Below are positions 8,298 through 15,956 of a DNA stretch of 48,860 bases, in pieces. The DNA lies in the NCBI GenBank assembly GCA_017541265.1, contig JAFXZK010000013.1:1-48860 (forward strand), read 5' to 3'. Each line of letters starts with the position of its first letter. Position 1 is the first letter of the stretch. The notes beneath the pieces were generated by a model. The model was not told the origin of the DNA, made no database searches, and saw only the letters and a list, made by a program, of their open reading frames with translations. Made by a program: the position numbers and the translations under genes. This DNA comes from Bacteroidaceae bacterium. GTDB lineage: Bacteria > Bacteroidota > Bacteroidia > Bacteroidales > Bacteroidaceae.

Positions 8298-9329
8298 CTA
8301 AATCTGGCACTTCAGTATCTCCCTTGTCTTTTCTATGAGGTCGAAGACTTCCTCCTTCTTTTCGGCACGGAGCATGGCAATGCGTGTCTCGCGATAGTTG
8401 GGGATGCCCTTGAAGAGAGGCGTGGCAGCAAGGTGACGGCGGACGTGAAGGATGCCGCAAAGCTCCGGGCTTTTGCCGTGCGCGGCATTGGCAGGATTCT
8501 GTGCTGCGCGGTCGATGCTGATGGTCACCTGCCGCTTGAGGATGTCTATCTTCTCGTCAAGCGTGAGGGGCTGCTCGGGATGTGCTATCTCGTGGAATAT
8601 CCAGGGACGGCCAAAGGTGGCGCGGCCTATCATCACCGCGTCCACGCCATAGCGGTCGAAGGCACGGCGAGCCTCTTCCGCAGAGGTGATATCTCCGTTG
8701 CCGATGATGGGGATGTGCATACGAGGGTTGTTCTTCACCTGACCGATGTATGTCCAGTCGGCTTCCCCTGTGTACATCTGTGCTCTTGTGCGGCCATGAA
8801 TGGTGAGTGCCGCGATGCCGCAGTCCTGCAGTCGCTCTGCAAGGTCAACAATGAAGGGCGTACCGTCGGGCAGGAGGAGGTGCGGCTCGTCCCAAGCCAA
8901 GCGCGTCTTGACCGTGACGGGCGTATCAGGCACAGCATCCACCACGGCTTTCGTTATCTCTATCATGCCGGGCACATTCTGCAACATGCCAGCTCCGGCA
9001 CCCTTTCTCGCAACCTTCTTCACGGGGCAGCCGAAGTTGATGTCCAGCACATCGGGGTGTGCCTGCTCCACGACGATGCGTGCCGCCTCGCGCATGGCAT
9101 CCACGTCCTTGCCGTAAATCTGTATGGCAACGGGGCGCTCCTCGTCACAGACCTCGAGCTTCAGCAGGCTCTTGTTGACCATGCGGATGAGTGCGTCGCT
9201 CGACACGAACTCCGACCACACCATAGCCGCGCCCATCTGCCGGCACAGCAGACGGAAGCCGATGTCGGTGACATCCTCCATCGGTGCCAACAGCACAGAG
9301 CCTTTTATTGAAGATTGAAGATTGAACAT
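8298..9329 (-). CDS. tRNA-dihydrouridine synthase
   Basis: 343 residues, FMN-dependent Dus that reduces uridine to dihydrouridine in the tRNA D-loop. LLAPMEDVTDIGFR opens the TIM barrel. The catalytic cysteine is C101 in DINFGCPVKKVARKGAG. GRTRAQMYTGEADW and IPIIGNGDI are FMN/RNA-binding signatures. It is closest to the DusB type by motif, but the subfamily is not certain. The only ATG before the conserved core, at 9329, lies inside an AT-rich repeat, and residues 1-8 (MFNLQSSI) are repeat-derived. It is last in the operon with sufE and the M28 lipoprotein. Confidence 0.93.
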   Translation of the reverse strand: MFNLQSSIKGSVLLAPMEDVTDIGFRLLCRQMGAAMVWSEFVSSDALIRMVNKSLLKLEVCDEERPVAIQIYGKDVDAMREAARIVVEQAHPDVLDINFGCPVKKVARKGAGAGMLQNVPGMIEITKAVVDAVPDTPVTVKTRLAWDEPHLLLPDGTPFIVDLAERLQDCGIAALTIHGRTRAQMYTGEADWTYIGQVKNNPRMHIPIIGNGDITSAEEARRAFDRYGVDAVMIGRATFGRPWIFHEIAHPEQPLTLDEKIDILKRQVTISIDRAAQNPANAAHGKSPELCGILHVRRHLAATPLFKGIPNYRETRIAMLRAEKKEEVFDLIEKTREILKCQI

Positions 9330-9376
9330 TGAGTGCTTCGCTTCCTTTTCAATTATCAATTTTCAATGTTCAACAG
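9306..9376. repeat. AT-rich TTGAAGATTGAAGATTGAAC repeat at the sufE/dus junction
   Basis: Tandem ATTGAAG and TTTTCAA motifs span the start of dus and the stop of the sufE-like gene. The repeat supplies the dus initiation codon and lies beside the stop of the gene before it. Confidence 0.75.
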
Positions 9377-9794
9377 TTTTGAATGCCAGCGCGTACATCT
9401 TCATCTGCTTGAGCATGGCGCCGAGGCCGTTGCTGCGGGTGGGGGAGAGGTGTTCACGCAGACCGATGCGCTCAATGAAGTAGAGGTCGGCATCGAGTAT
9501 CTCCTGCGGTGTGTGGTCAGTGAGGACGCGCACCAGCAAAGCCACGATGCCCTTCACGATGAGCGCATCGCTCTCGGCGCGGAATTGCACCTTTCCGTCC
9601 ACAAGATCGGCTTGCAGCCAGACGCGGCTCTGGCAACCGTCGATAAGGTTCTGCTCCGTCTTGTATTTCTCTTCCAGTGGTGGCTGCTCGCTGCCCATGT
9701 CGATGAGCATCTGGTAGCGGTCCATCCAATCGTCGAAGTCGCTGAACTCGGCGATGATTTCGTCTTGTATTTGATTGATGGGCATAATAGGCAT
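9363..9794 (-). CDS. sufE: SufE-family Fe-S assembly sulfur acceptor
   Basis: 143 residues, normal for SufE. The persulfide-carrying cysteine is C54 in NLIDGCQSRVWL. FSDFDDWMDRYQMLIDMG and RSNGLGAMLKQMK are conserved. SufE takes sulfur from the SufS cysteine desulfurase and passes it to the SUF scaffold; no other suf gene is in the window. It lies 15 bp after the M28 peptidase and directly before dus in one minus-strand operon. Confidence 0.93.
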   Translation of the reverse strand: MPIMPINQIQDEIIAEFSDFDDWMDRYQMLIDMGSEQPPLEEKYKTEQNLIDGCQSRVWLQADLVDGKVQFRAESDALIVKGIVALLVRVLTDHTPQEILDADLYFIERIGLREHLSPTRSNGLGAMLKQMKMYALAFKTVEH

Positions 9795-9809
9795 TATGGG
9801 GAGTGATGA

Positions 9810-10859
9810 CTATTGTTCGTTGTAGATGAGTTGGGTGATGGTTTGCCCGACGGCTTCGAGGACGTTGGGGTCGATGTTGTCGGGCGTGTCCTGTATGGTG
9901 TGCCAAGTGGGGCCGAAGCTGCTGGGGCCTTCGCGATAGTATGGGATGATGTCGATGCAGGGTATGCCTGCTATCTCGTTGACGTTGACGTGGTCGTCGG
10001 TGATGTAGCCGCCATCATTGAGGGGGAAGAACTGGCGATAGCCAATCTGCCCTGCCAGTTGCCAGATACGGTTGACGATGGGCTGTGCCGTTTGCATGCT
10101 GATGCCTTCGCGCGAGAAGGTTGCGCCGCGTCCGCCTACCATGTCGAGCAGGATGCCATAGCGTGCCTTGTAGCCATCGGCTTTGGCTTTCTCTGCCCAG
10201 AAGCGCGAGCCGAGACACCAGGTGTCGGACGAGCCGAGGCGGTCTTCTTCCCACTGCGGAGTGCCCAGGTCTTCGGCATCAAAGCAAATCAGGTCAATGC
10301 CGACCGGCACAGGTTTCTTTTGCAACAGGCGACATATCTCAAGCATGACGGCGACACCGCTGGCGGCATCGTTGGCAGCAAGGATGGGCGTGTGGTGGTT
10401 GGCCTCGTCCTCGTCATTGTCTGCCCAGGGGCGGCAATCCCAATGGGCACATAGCAGGATGCGGTCGGGATTGGCTGGGTTGATGCGGGCAATGATGTTG
10501 CGGGCGGGCAGCTTTGTGCCGTCCCAGATGGTGACGGTGGCTGTCTGCTCTTCAACCTCAGCGCCAAGTGCTTTGAAGCGCTCCACGAGGTAGTCGCCAC
10601 AACGCTGTGACGCATCGCTGCCCGTGACGCGAGGGCCGAACGCACACTGCTCGTTGATGTAGAGCATGGTGCTGTCGGCAGAGAAGCGCGGACAGGGCGA
10701 CAAGGCGATGGTGTCTGCTATGGGGCGAAGGCTCTTTCCCGTCTGCCCGTTGCAGGAGGCAAGGAGGAGGGCGAGAAAAAGGAGAGACTCCCTAACCCCC
10801 ATGAGGGGGAATAAGGACCTCCTGCCCCCTCTTAGGGGGAGTTTTATTGTAATGTTCAT
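9810..10859 (-). CDS. M28-family zinc peptidase / glutaminyl-cyclase-like lipoprotein
   Basis: 349 residues. LLFLALLLASC is a lipoprotein signal with the lipid-bearing C36. The mature domain has the M28/glutaminyl cyclase layout: AHWDCRPWAD, ANDAASGVA, CFDAEDLGTPQWEED, DDHVNVNEIAGIP and TWHTIQDTPDN supply the zinc ligands and acid residues. It could be an aminopeptidase or a periplasmic glutaminyl-peptide cyclotransferase, and the family is closest to the latter. Residues 6-25, ahead of the hydrophobic signal core, are encoded by a GC palindrome (10785-10842), giving an unusual Arg/Pro-rich signal n-region. Confidence 0.9.
   Translation of the reverse strand: MNITIKLPLRGGRRSLFPLMGVRESLLFLALLLASCNGQTGKSLRPIADTIALSPCPRFSADSTMLYINEQCAFGPRVTGSDASQRCGDYLVERFKALGAEVEEQTATVTIWDGTKLPARNIIARINPANPDRILLCAHWDCRPWADNDEDEANHHTPILAANDAASGVAVMLEICRLLQKKPVPVGIDLICFDAEDLGTPQWEEDRLGSSDTWCLGSRFWAEKAKADGYKARYGILLDMVGGRGATFSREGISMQTAQPIVNRIWQLAGQIGYRQFFPLNDGGYITDDHVNVNEIAGIPCIDIIPYYREGPSSFGPTWHTIQDTPDNIDPNVLEAVGQTITQLIYNEQ
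10785..10842. repeat. GC palindromic repeat in the M28 signal-peptide region
   Basis: AACCCCCATGAGGGGGAATA and CCCCCTCTTAGGGGGAG hairpins joined by a short spacer. It is translated in frame as KLPLRGGRRSLFPLMGVRES. Confidence 0.85.
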
Positions 10860-10881
10860 TCCTTTTTCCTTTTTTCGTTGC

Positions 10882-10899
10882 CGTTATTACGTTATAACG
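10882..10899. repeat. CGTTATTACG / CGTTATAACG palindromes
   Basis: Two overlapping 10-mers, CGTTATTACG (10882-10891) and the palindrome CGTTATAACG (10890-10899). The latter supplies the last codon and the stop of the fused hydrolase gene. A second cluster is at 15649-15698. Confidence 0.7.
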
Positions 10900-12613
10900 T
10901 GATTTCGTTGTTATGGGTCTTTGCCGCAGCCATTGCCCGCAGGAAGTTCCCGCCCATGATGAGGCGGATGTCTTGCTCCGAGAACTGGCGGCGCAGGAGG
11001 TGTCGTGTGAAGTTGATGACCTCTGAGGCATCGGCAAGGCCAGGCACGCCGCCGTCGCCGTCGAAGTCTGTGCCGAGGCCGACATGCTCCACGCCCATCA
11101 CCTTGGCTGCATGGCAGAGATGCTCCACGGCATCGATGATTGTGGCTTGCCCCTCTTTGCGAAGGAAACCGCTGTACACCGTTGTCTGTGCCACACCGTC
11201 GCGCTTTGCCAAAGCCCGCATCTGGTCGTCGGTGAGGTTGCGCGGATGGTCGCAAAGGGCGCGGGCAGAGCTGTGGCTGCATACGATAGGCACTTTGCTA
11301 AGCTCGAGGGCGTCGTAGAAACTCGACTCGGCGGCGTGGCTCATATCCACGAGGATGCCGAGGCGGTTCATTTCTTCGACCACCTCGCGCCCGAAGGCAC
11401 TCAGCCCGCCGTGCTCTGCGTTTCCTCGTGCCGAGTCGCAGATGTCGTTGTCGCCGTTGTGGCAGAGCGTCATATAGACGATGCCGCGCTGCTTGAAGTA
11501 CTCCAGCAGGCTGAGGTCGCGCCCGATGGCATAACCGTTCTCTATGCCGCGCAGGATAGCTTTCTTGCCCTGTGCCTTGAGGCGCAGGATGTCTGCTTCC
11601 GTCTCTGCCAGCCCCACACGGCTGTTGTTTGCCTGTACGATTAGTTCAATCTGCGTAAGCAGCCAGTCCGTCCTTTCCCTGACGGCCTTGTAGGCTTCCG
11701 GCGTACGTTCGCCTTGCGGCAGGTACGCCACCATGATGGAGGCATCGAGCCGCCCCTCCGTCATCTTCGGCAGATTGACGAGCACGCGGTCGGAGCGTGT
11801 GCCGAACATCGCGATGTTTTCGCGGCTGTTGTCGGTGAAGAACATTGGCGTGTCGCAGTGGCTGTCTAATATAATAGATGTGTCGTGGATGTGCTTTGCC
11901 TGTGCGAAGGTCTGTGCCTCGCCTACAAGCCAGCGGAAGACGGCCATCATCGTCGTGTCGCCGTTCAAGATGAAACATTCGGGATGCCACTGCACGCCGA
12001 GCAACGCCTTGTGCTCCGTGCTCTCCACCGCCTCGATGATGCCGTCGGGACTCATGGCAGAGACGCACAGATGCGGCCCCGTCTCGCGAACAGCCTGATG
12101 GTGGAAGGAGTTGACGGCAAGCTTCGTCTTGTCGCCGAAGATGCTCTGGAGCAGGCTTCCCTCCTTGATGCTGATGGAGTGCGAGGCACAGTATCGGGGC
12201 ATGTCCTGGGAGTGCTTGAACTGGAGGGTTGGGGAAAGGCCAATATCCTGCCAGACCTTGCCCCCCAGAGCTGCTGCCATTACCTGTATGCCACGGCAGA
12301 TGCCCAGCATGGGTATCTGTCGGTGGAAGGCTTCGCGGACGAGGAAGAGTTCTGGCTCGTCGCGCTCTGGGCAGACGCTGTGCAGCTGCGGCAAGGGTTC
12401 TTCGCCGAGGAGCAACGGATTGATGTCGCCGCCGCCCGAGAAAACGATGCCGTCGAGCTTGTCGAGCAATGCCAGGAGTGCTTCTTTGTCGTTATGTGGC
12501 GGGATGACAACCGGCGTGCCGCCAGCCTTGAGCACAGACTGGTAATAGCCCTGTGCCAGCTCACAGCCCTTCTCGCCGAAGTTGCCCGTAATGCCGATGA
12601 TACAGTTTGCCAT
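10892..12613 (-). CDS. Fusion of gamma-glutamyl hydrolase (C26) and membrane dipeptidase (M19)
   Basis: 573 residues. Residues 1-235 are a class I glutamine-amidotransferase-like PuuD/C26 hydrolase: VFSGGGDINPLLLGEEP, nucleophile C106 in LGICRGIQ, and H210/E212 in GVQWHPE. Residues about 240-573 are an M19 (renal-type) dipeptidase: LDSHCDTP (H252, D254), RGIENGYAIG, DMSHAAE, CSHSSARAL and GLGTDFDGDGG give the binuclear zinc site. The pair could first cut gamma-glutamyl bonds and then the released dipeptide. No signal peptide is seen, so it is probably cytoplasmic. The last residues HNNEITL and the stop are encoded in CGTTATAACG-type repeat sequence. Confidence 0.9.
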   Translation of the reverse strand: MANCIIGITGNFGEKGCELAQGYYQSVLKAGGTPVVIPPHNDKEALLALLDKLDGIVFSGGGDINPLLLGEEPLPQLHSVCPERDEPELFLVREAFHRQIPMLGICRGIQVMAAALGGKVWQDIGLSPTLQFKHSQDMPRYCASHSISIKEGSLLQSIFGDKTKLAVNSFHHQAVRETGPHLCVSAMSPDGIIEAVESTEHKALLGVQWHPECFILNGDTTMMAVFRWLVGEAQTFAQAKHIHDTSIILDSHCDTPMFFTDNSRENIAMFGTRSDRVLVNLPKMTEGRLDASIMVAYLPQGERTPEAYKAVRERTDWLLTQIELIVQANNSRVGLAETEADILRLKAQGKKAILRGIENGYAIGRDLSLLEYFKQRGIVYMTLCHNGDNDICDSARGNAEHGGLSAFGREVVEEMNRLGILVDMSHAAESSFYDALELSKVPIVCSHSSARALCDHPRNLTDDQMRALAKRDGVAQTTVYSGFLRKEGQATIIDAVEHLCHAAKVMGVEHVGLGTDFDGDGGVPGLADASEVINFTRHLLRRQFSEQDIRLIMGGNFLRAMAAAKTHNNEITL

Positions 12614-12625
12614 TGGATGTAGAAC

Positions 12626-13123
12626 TTAAGCTTCTTCGAGTGCCGTTGGTTTCGTTTCTGCGTGCTGTGCGCCGATGGGCACTTCCTTCTTGATGCTCTG
12701 CTTGAGCGAGATGAGTGTCTCGGTGGAGACCACGCCGTCGATCTCCTGCAGACGGTCGTTGAGCAGCGTCATCAGGTGGGCGTTGTCCTTGGCATAGAGT
12801 TTGACGAGCATCGTGTAGGGGCCGGTCGTGAAGTGACACTCCACAATCTCGGGAATCTTCTCGAACTCAGCCACGACGCGCTTATACATCGAACCCTTTT
12901 CGAGCGTGATGCCGACGTATGTGCAAGTGGTGTAGCCAAGGCAGACCGGGTTGACGTGGTAGCCGGAGCCTACAATGACGCCGGCATCGATGAGATGCTG
13001 CACGCGCTGGTGTACGGCGGCACGGCTCACGCCACATTCTGCAGCCACATCTTTGAATGGTATGCGTGCGTTACAGGAAATCATTTCCAGAATCTTTTTG
13101 TCTAATTCATCTACTTTTACCAT
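12626..13123 (-). CDS. Lrp/AsnC-family transcriptional regulator
   Basis: 165 residues. The N-terminal winged HTH is LDKKILEMISCNARIPFKDV followed by AAECGVSRAAVHQRVQHL. The C-terminal RAM/Lrp ligand-binding domain includes VGITLEKGSMYKRVV and ECHFTTGPYTMLVKLYAKD. Such proteins sense amino acids and control their metabolism. It is the first gene of a five-gene operon holding a peptide-cleaving fusion enzyme and an M28 peptidase, so control of peptide use is a fair guess. A -7 box lies 74 bp upstream. Confidence 0.93.
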   Translation of the reverse strand: MVKVDELDKKILEMISCNARIPFKDVAAECGVSRAAVHQRVQHLIDAGVIVGSGYHVNPVCLGYTTCTYVGITLEKGSMYKRVVAEFEKIPEIVECHFTTGPYTMLVKLYAKDNAHLMTLLNDRLQEIDGVVSTETLISLKQSIKKEVPIGAQHAETKPTALEEA

Positions 13124-13196
13124 GATGATAGGGGTTATTGGTTAGTTATAGGTTATTGATGCGAATGTTTTAGAGCGCAGTTTGTTATTTTGAAAG

Positions 13197-13204
13197 CAAA
13201 AGTA
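13197..13204 (-). promoter_or_regulatory. -7 box of the lrp-type operon
   Basis: TACTTTTG on the minus strand matches TAnnTTTG. A TTTG at 13217-13220 is closer than the usual -33 spacing. Confidence 0.55.
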
Positions 13205-13351
13205 GTAATTTTTTTTCAAAGTGCAATGAAAAGCTGGAAGAAAAAGCACTAAGGGGTGCGGTTTTCTTGCATTTTGTAATCGAAAGCAAGAAAACGGAGT
13301 TTCGGTTAGAGGCTTTTTGACATGTTTCTGGGGGTCTCGCTACTTGTCGCC

Positions 13352-13435
13352 ATAAGTCCGTGTACTTATTGCCATAAGTCCGTGTACTTGTCGTCATAAG
13401 AGCGTGTACTTATTGCCATAAGTCCGTGTACTTTT
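13352..13435. repeat. Four-unit 22-bp array of an 18-bp dyad (iteron-like)
   Basis: Units start at 13352, 13374, 13396 and 13418, exactly 22 bp apart. The consensus is ATAAGTCCGTGTACTTAT plus 4 bp, with dyad ends ATAAGT/ACTTAT. Two-unit copies with the same period exist at 32384-32423 and 47984-48023. Such helically phased dyads are typical of protein-binding arrays. Confidence 0.9.
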
Positions 13436-13472
13436 TACCGTACATCCTCGGTTCGTTTTAACTCGCTGGGAT

Positions 13473-14405
13473 TCAGCTGTTCCTGATGTTCCTCGGGTGG
13501 TGCTCCAGAATCTCCTGCCGGAGGTGCGTCTTGTCGATGTGCATGTAGATTTCCGTGGTGCCGATGTCCTCGTGACCCAGCATGGCTTGGATGGCCCGCA
13601 GGTTGGCTCCGCCCTCCAAAAGTTGCGTGGCAAAGCTGTGGCGGAAGGTGTGGGGGCTGATGTTTTTGCGGATGCCTGCCTTCTCGGCATAGTCCTTGAT
13701 ATAGACGAAGAGCGAGATGCGGCTCAGGCGCTTGCCGCGACGGAGCGAGACGAAGACGTAGTCCTCCTCGCCGGGCTTGACGGTGTAGCCCTGCCGAACC
13801 ACAAACCATTGCCGCAGCTTCTCTATGGCATTCTCCCCGATGGGCACCAGGCGTTCCTTCCTTCCCTTGCCGTGGACGCGGATGTAGCCTTCTTCCAGAT
13901 AGAGTTCACTCAGCTTTAGGCCAATGAGTTCGCTGATGCGCAGCCCGCAGCTGAACAGCACCTCGATGATGGCCAAGTCGCGTATGCCCTCCGGCTTGCT
14001 GAGGTCGATGGCCGCTTCGATGGCATCAATCTCCGGCAGACTCAGCACTTCGGGAAGGTGCTTGCCTATCTTCGGACTTTCCAGCAATTCCGTCGGGTCA
14101 GTCTCCACCTCTTTCTCGATGGTCAGGAAGCGGTAGAAAGAGCGCACGCCGCTCAGGATGCGTGCCACCGAGCGCGGTCCGACGCCAAGCTCCTGCAAAG
14201 TCTTGGCAAAGCGGTCCAACTGCTCCAGCGTAACTTTCCGGAAGTCGATACCCTCGTCGGCATAGTAGTTGAGCAGCTTCTGAAGATCCTTGAGGTAGGC
14301 ATCGAGTGTGTTTGGCGTGTAGGAACGCTCAAGCCGCAGGTACTGGAAGTAGCGGCGGATGATGGCGTTGCCAACGACGTTGGTATTACTCAATGTGTAG
14401 TTCAT
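13473..14405 (-). CDS. xerD: Tyrosine recombinase XerD
   Basis: 310 residues with all six catalytic positions: R156 (CGLRISEL), K180 (HGKGRKER), H252 and R255 (HTFRHSFAT), H278 (LGHEDIGTTEIY) and the nucleophile Y287. The SAM-like N-terminal core-binding domain covers about residues 12-100. It resolves chromosome dimers at dif with XerC. It is called XerD by overall similarity; XerC-like paralogues are common, so the symbol is likely rather than certain. It diverges from aroQ. Confidence 0.88.
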   Translation of the reverse strand: MNYTLSNTNVVGNAIIRRYFQYLRLERSYTPNTLDAYLKDLQKLLNYYADEGIDFRKVTLEQLDRFAKTLQELGVGPRSVARILSGVRSFYRFLTIEKEVETDPTELLESPKIGKHLPEVLSLPEIDAIEAAIDLSKPEGIRDLAIIEVLFSCGLRISELIGLKLSELYLEEGYIRVHGKGRKERLVPIGENAIEKLRQWFVVRQGYTVKPGEEDYVFVSLRRGKRLSRISLFVYIKDYAEKAGIRKNISPHTFRHSFATQLLEGGANLRAIQAMLGHEDIGTTEIYMHIDKTHLRQEILEHHPRNIRNS

Positions 14406-14428
14406 GGTTCATTGTTGCGATTTTGTTG

Positions 14429-14436
14429 CAAAAGTA
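14429..14436 (-). promoter_or_regulatory. -7 box of xerD
   Basis: TACTTTTG on the minus strand, about 24 bp before the ATG. Confidence 0.55.
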
Positions 14437-14439
14437 TAA

Positions 14440-14480
14440 AATAATTCTTAATTCTTAATACTTAATTCTTAATTTCTTTA
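14440..14480. repeat. AATTCTTAATACTTAATTC tandem repeat
   Basis: Four degenerate copies of TTCTTAAT in the xerD-aroQ divergent region, again of the short AT-rich class. Confidence 0.6.
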
Positions 14481-14488
14481 TATCTTTG
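14481..14488 (+). promoter_or_regulatory. -7 box of aroQ
   Basis: TATCTTTG matches TAnnTTTG. The roughly 85-nt leader contains a short GGGGCTTTTGCCCC hairpin, which I cannot tie to a known regulator. Confidence 0.6.
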
Positions 14489-14578
14489 TAGCAAGAAACA
14501 CACAGCTGCGGGGCTTTTGCCCCACATAACTGTGGACTATTGCCAAGGAAACCATGAACTAACAAATACAGCTTTATT

Positions 14579-15019
14579 ATGAGAATTCAAATTATCAACG
14601 GCCCAAATCTTAACCTGTTGGGCGTTCGTGAGCCTGAGATTTACGGCAAGCGTGCATGGGAAGACTATCTGAAGGAACTGCGTGCCCGTTTCCCAAAGGT
14701 ACGTATCGACTACTTCCAGAGCAACCTGGAGGGCGAAATCATCAACAAGATTCAGGAAATCGGCTTCGACCGCGACGGCATCGTCATCAATGCAGGTGCC
14801 TATACGCACACCAGCATAGCCATCCTCGATGCCCTGAAGAGCGTGAGCACACCAGCTGTGGAAGTGCATATCACCAATGTCTATCAGCGCGAAGTGTTCC
14901 GTCGTCGCTCCATCATCAGCCCGGGTTGCGTAGGCTTCATCGGTGGCTTCGGACTGGAAAGCTATCGCCTGGCCATAGAGGCTCTGATAGAGTATGGCAA
15001 CAGCAACAAGGACAGTTGA
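14579..15019 (+). CDS. aroQ: Type II 3-dehydroquinate dehydratase
   Basis: 146 residues. It converts 3-dehydroquinate to 3-dehydroshikimate in the shikimate pathway. The start RIQIINGPNLNLLGVREPEI, catalytic Y22 in IYGKRAW, the NAGAYTHTSIAILDA substrate loop and the general-acid H97 in VEVHITNVYQRE are all present. Length is normal. Its end overlaps the next gene by 26 bp, so the two are co-translated. Confidence 0.97.
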   Translation: MRIQIINGPNLNLLGVREPEIYGKRAWEDYLKELRARFPKVRIDYFQSNLEGEIINKIQEIGFDRDGIVINAGAYTHTSIAILDALKSVSTPAVEVHITNVYQREVFRRRSIISPGCVGFIGGFGLESYRLAIEALIEYGNSNKDS

Positions 15020-15635
15020 CGAGTACATTCTCAGTCACATAGATGCCGAGGGCGACTATCTTCATGCCCTTTGGCGCGACACACAGCTGCGTCTCTCCTA
15101 CGGACAGATGGCAAGCGGCCATCTTCAGGGGCGTGTGCTGAAGATGCTTGTAGAAATGGCAAAGCCGCTGAAGGTGCTTGAGTTGGGTACCTACAGCGGC
15201 TATGCCACTTTATGTATGGCAGAGGGACTCCGCGAGGGAGCCGAATTGCACACCTTTGAGATATTCGACGAGAACGAGGACTTCCTCAGGCAATGGTTCG
15301 GCGGAAGTCCCTATAGGGACAGGATTCACCTGCACATCGGCGATGCCTTGCAGCTCGTGCCGCAGATGTGGGAGCGGTGGGACTTCGCCTATATTGATGC
15401 CGACAAGCGGGAGTACGTGGCTTATTATGAGATGTTGCTGCCATTGATGCGCCCCGGAGGCTTCATTGTGGCGGACAATACCTTGTGGTACGGGCACGTT
15501 CTGGAGAACCCCCGAGAGAGCGACATGCAAACGCGCGGCGTGCAGGCCTTCAACGACCTTGTTGCAGCAGACAGCCGCGTGGAGAAAGTCATCCTGCCCC
15601 TCCGCGACGGCCTCACCATCATCAGAGTTCTTTGA
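14994..15635 (+). CDS. SAM-dependent O-methyltransferase (COMT-like)
   Basis: 213 residues of the class I catechol-type O-methyltransferase family. LKVLELGTYSGYATLCMAEG is the SAM-binding motif I, HTFEIFDENEDFLRQWF holds the acidic ribose-binding residue, and FAYIDADKREYVAYYEMLLP plus GGFIVADNTLWYG carry the metal-binding Asp/Asn residues. The substrate is unknown. It overlaps aroQ by 26 bp, but no link to shikimate metabolism can be read from the sequence. Confidence 0.92.
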   Translation: MATATRTVDEYILSHIDAEGDYLHALWRDTQLRLSYGQMASGHLQGRVLKMLVEMAKPLKVLELGTYSGYATLCMAEGLREGAELHTFEIFDENEDFLRQWFGGSPYRDRIHLHIGDALQLVPQMWERWDFAYIDADKREYVAYYEMLLPLMRPGGFIVADNTLWYGHVLENPRESDMQTRGVQAFNDLVAADSRVEKVILPLRDGLTIIRVL

Positions 15636-15648
15636 CGCAGGGGCTTTT

Positions 15649-15698
15649 CGTTATAACGTAATAACGTCATTCCGTTATAACGACAGCCCGTTATGACG
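15649..15698. repeat. CGTTATAACG palindrome cluster
   Basis: Perfect CGTTATAACG at 15649-15658 and 15673-15682 and CGTTATGACG at 15689-15698, in the gap between the convergent methyltransferase and lipoprotein genes. It is related to the copies at 10882-10899 and could act as a bidirectional RNA end. Confidence 0.7.
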
Positions 15699-15932
15699 TC
15701 ATTCCTTCTCCTTCTCAATCTTCCGGACGGCAGGTGCCCCATAGAGAAGCTTTATCGGTTCAGGCTCGATGGGTTTCGCCTGTTCGATAACCTCTGGTGG
15801 CGGTGCTCCGTAAAGCACTATCGCAGGCTCTTCCGGTTGTATCTTCTTTGCTGTCTTGCAGGAGCCGAAGCCCAGTAAGGTAATGAGCGAACCTAACAGC
15901 AGGTTCCAGAATGAATAAAACTTCTTTGCCAT
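15699..15932 (-). CDS. Small lipoprotein with two LYGAP motifs (rSAM/lipoprotein system)
   Basis: 77 residues from the ATG at 15932. A 15-nt upstream ATG at 15947 is also possible. WNLLLGSLITLLGFGSC is a type II signal with the lipidated Cys. The short mature part repeats VLYGAPPPEV and LLYGAPAVRK in a Pro/Glu/Lys-rich background. From memory this fits the small lipoprotein paired with a Bacteroidota radical SAM enzyme (TIGR04133/TIGR04134-type). The gene follows the radical SAM gene by about 24 bp. The YGxP repeats are the obvious candidates for modification, which is an inference. Confidence 0.75.
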   Translation of the reverse strand: MAKKFYSFWNLLLGSLITLLGFGSCKTAKKIQPEEPAIVLYGAPPPEVIEQAKPIEPEPIKLLYGAPAVRKIEKEKE

Positions 15933-15956
15933 AATATCATTTACCATTTAATCATT

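Larger units (their letters stand above)
13124..13472. other. Non-coding stretch between lrp-type gene and xerD
   Basis: No gene. It holds the lrp -7 box (13197-13204) and, at 13352-13435, a four-unit 22-bp direct-repeat array. The array begins 37 bp past the xerD stop. Confidence 0.8.

Noticed and set aside
8268-9311. 347-codon plus-strand frame opposite dus
   Set aside because: Dus motifs are complete on the minus strand; the plus frame has none.
13352-13435. Possible CRISPR array
   Set aside because: The repeat unit fills the whole 22-bp period apart from 4 bp, leaving no spacers, and no cas gene is present.
13473-14405. XerD as an integrase of a mobile element
   Set aside because: It has housekeeping XerD length and motifs, shares a divergent promoter region with aroQ, and no element genes or att repeats were found around it.
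14495-14578. Riboswitch or attenuator in the aroQ leader
   Set aside because: Only one short GC hairpin is visible; no leader peptide rich in aromatic codons and no known aptamer pattern.
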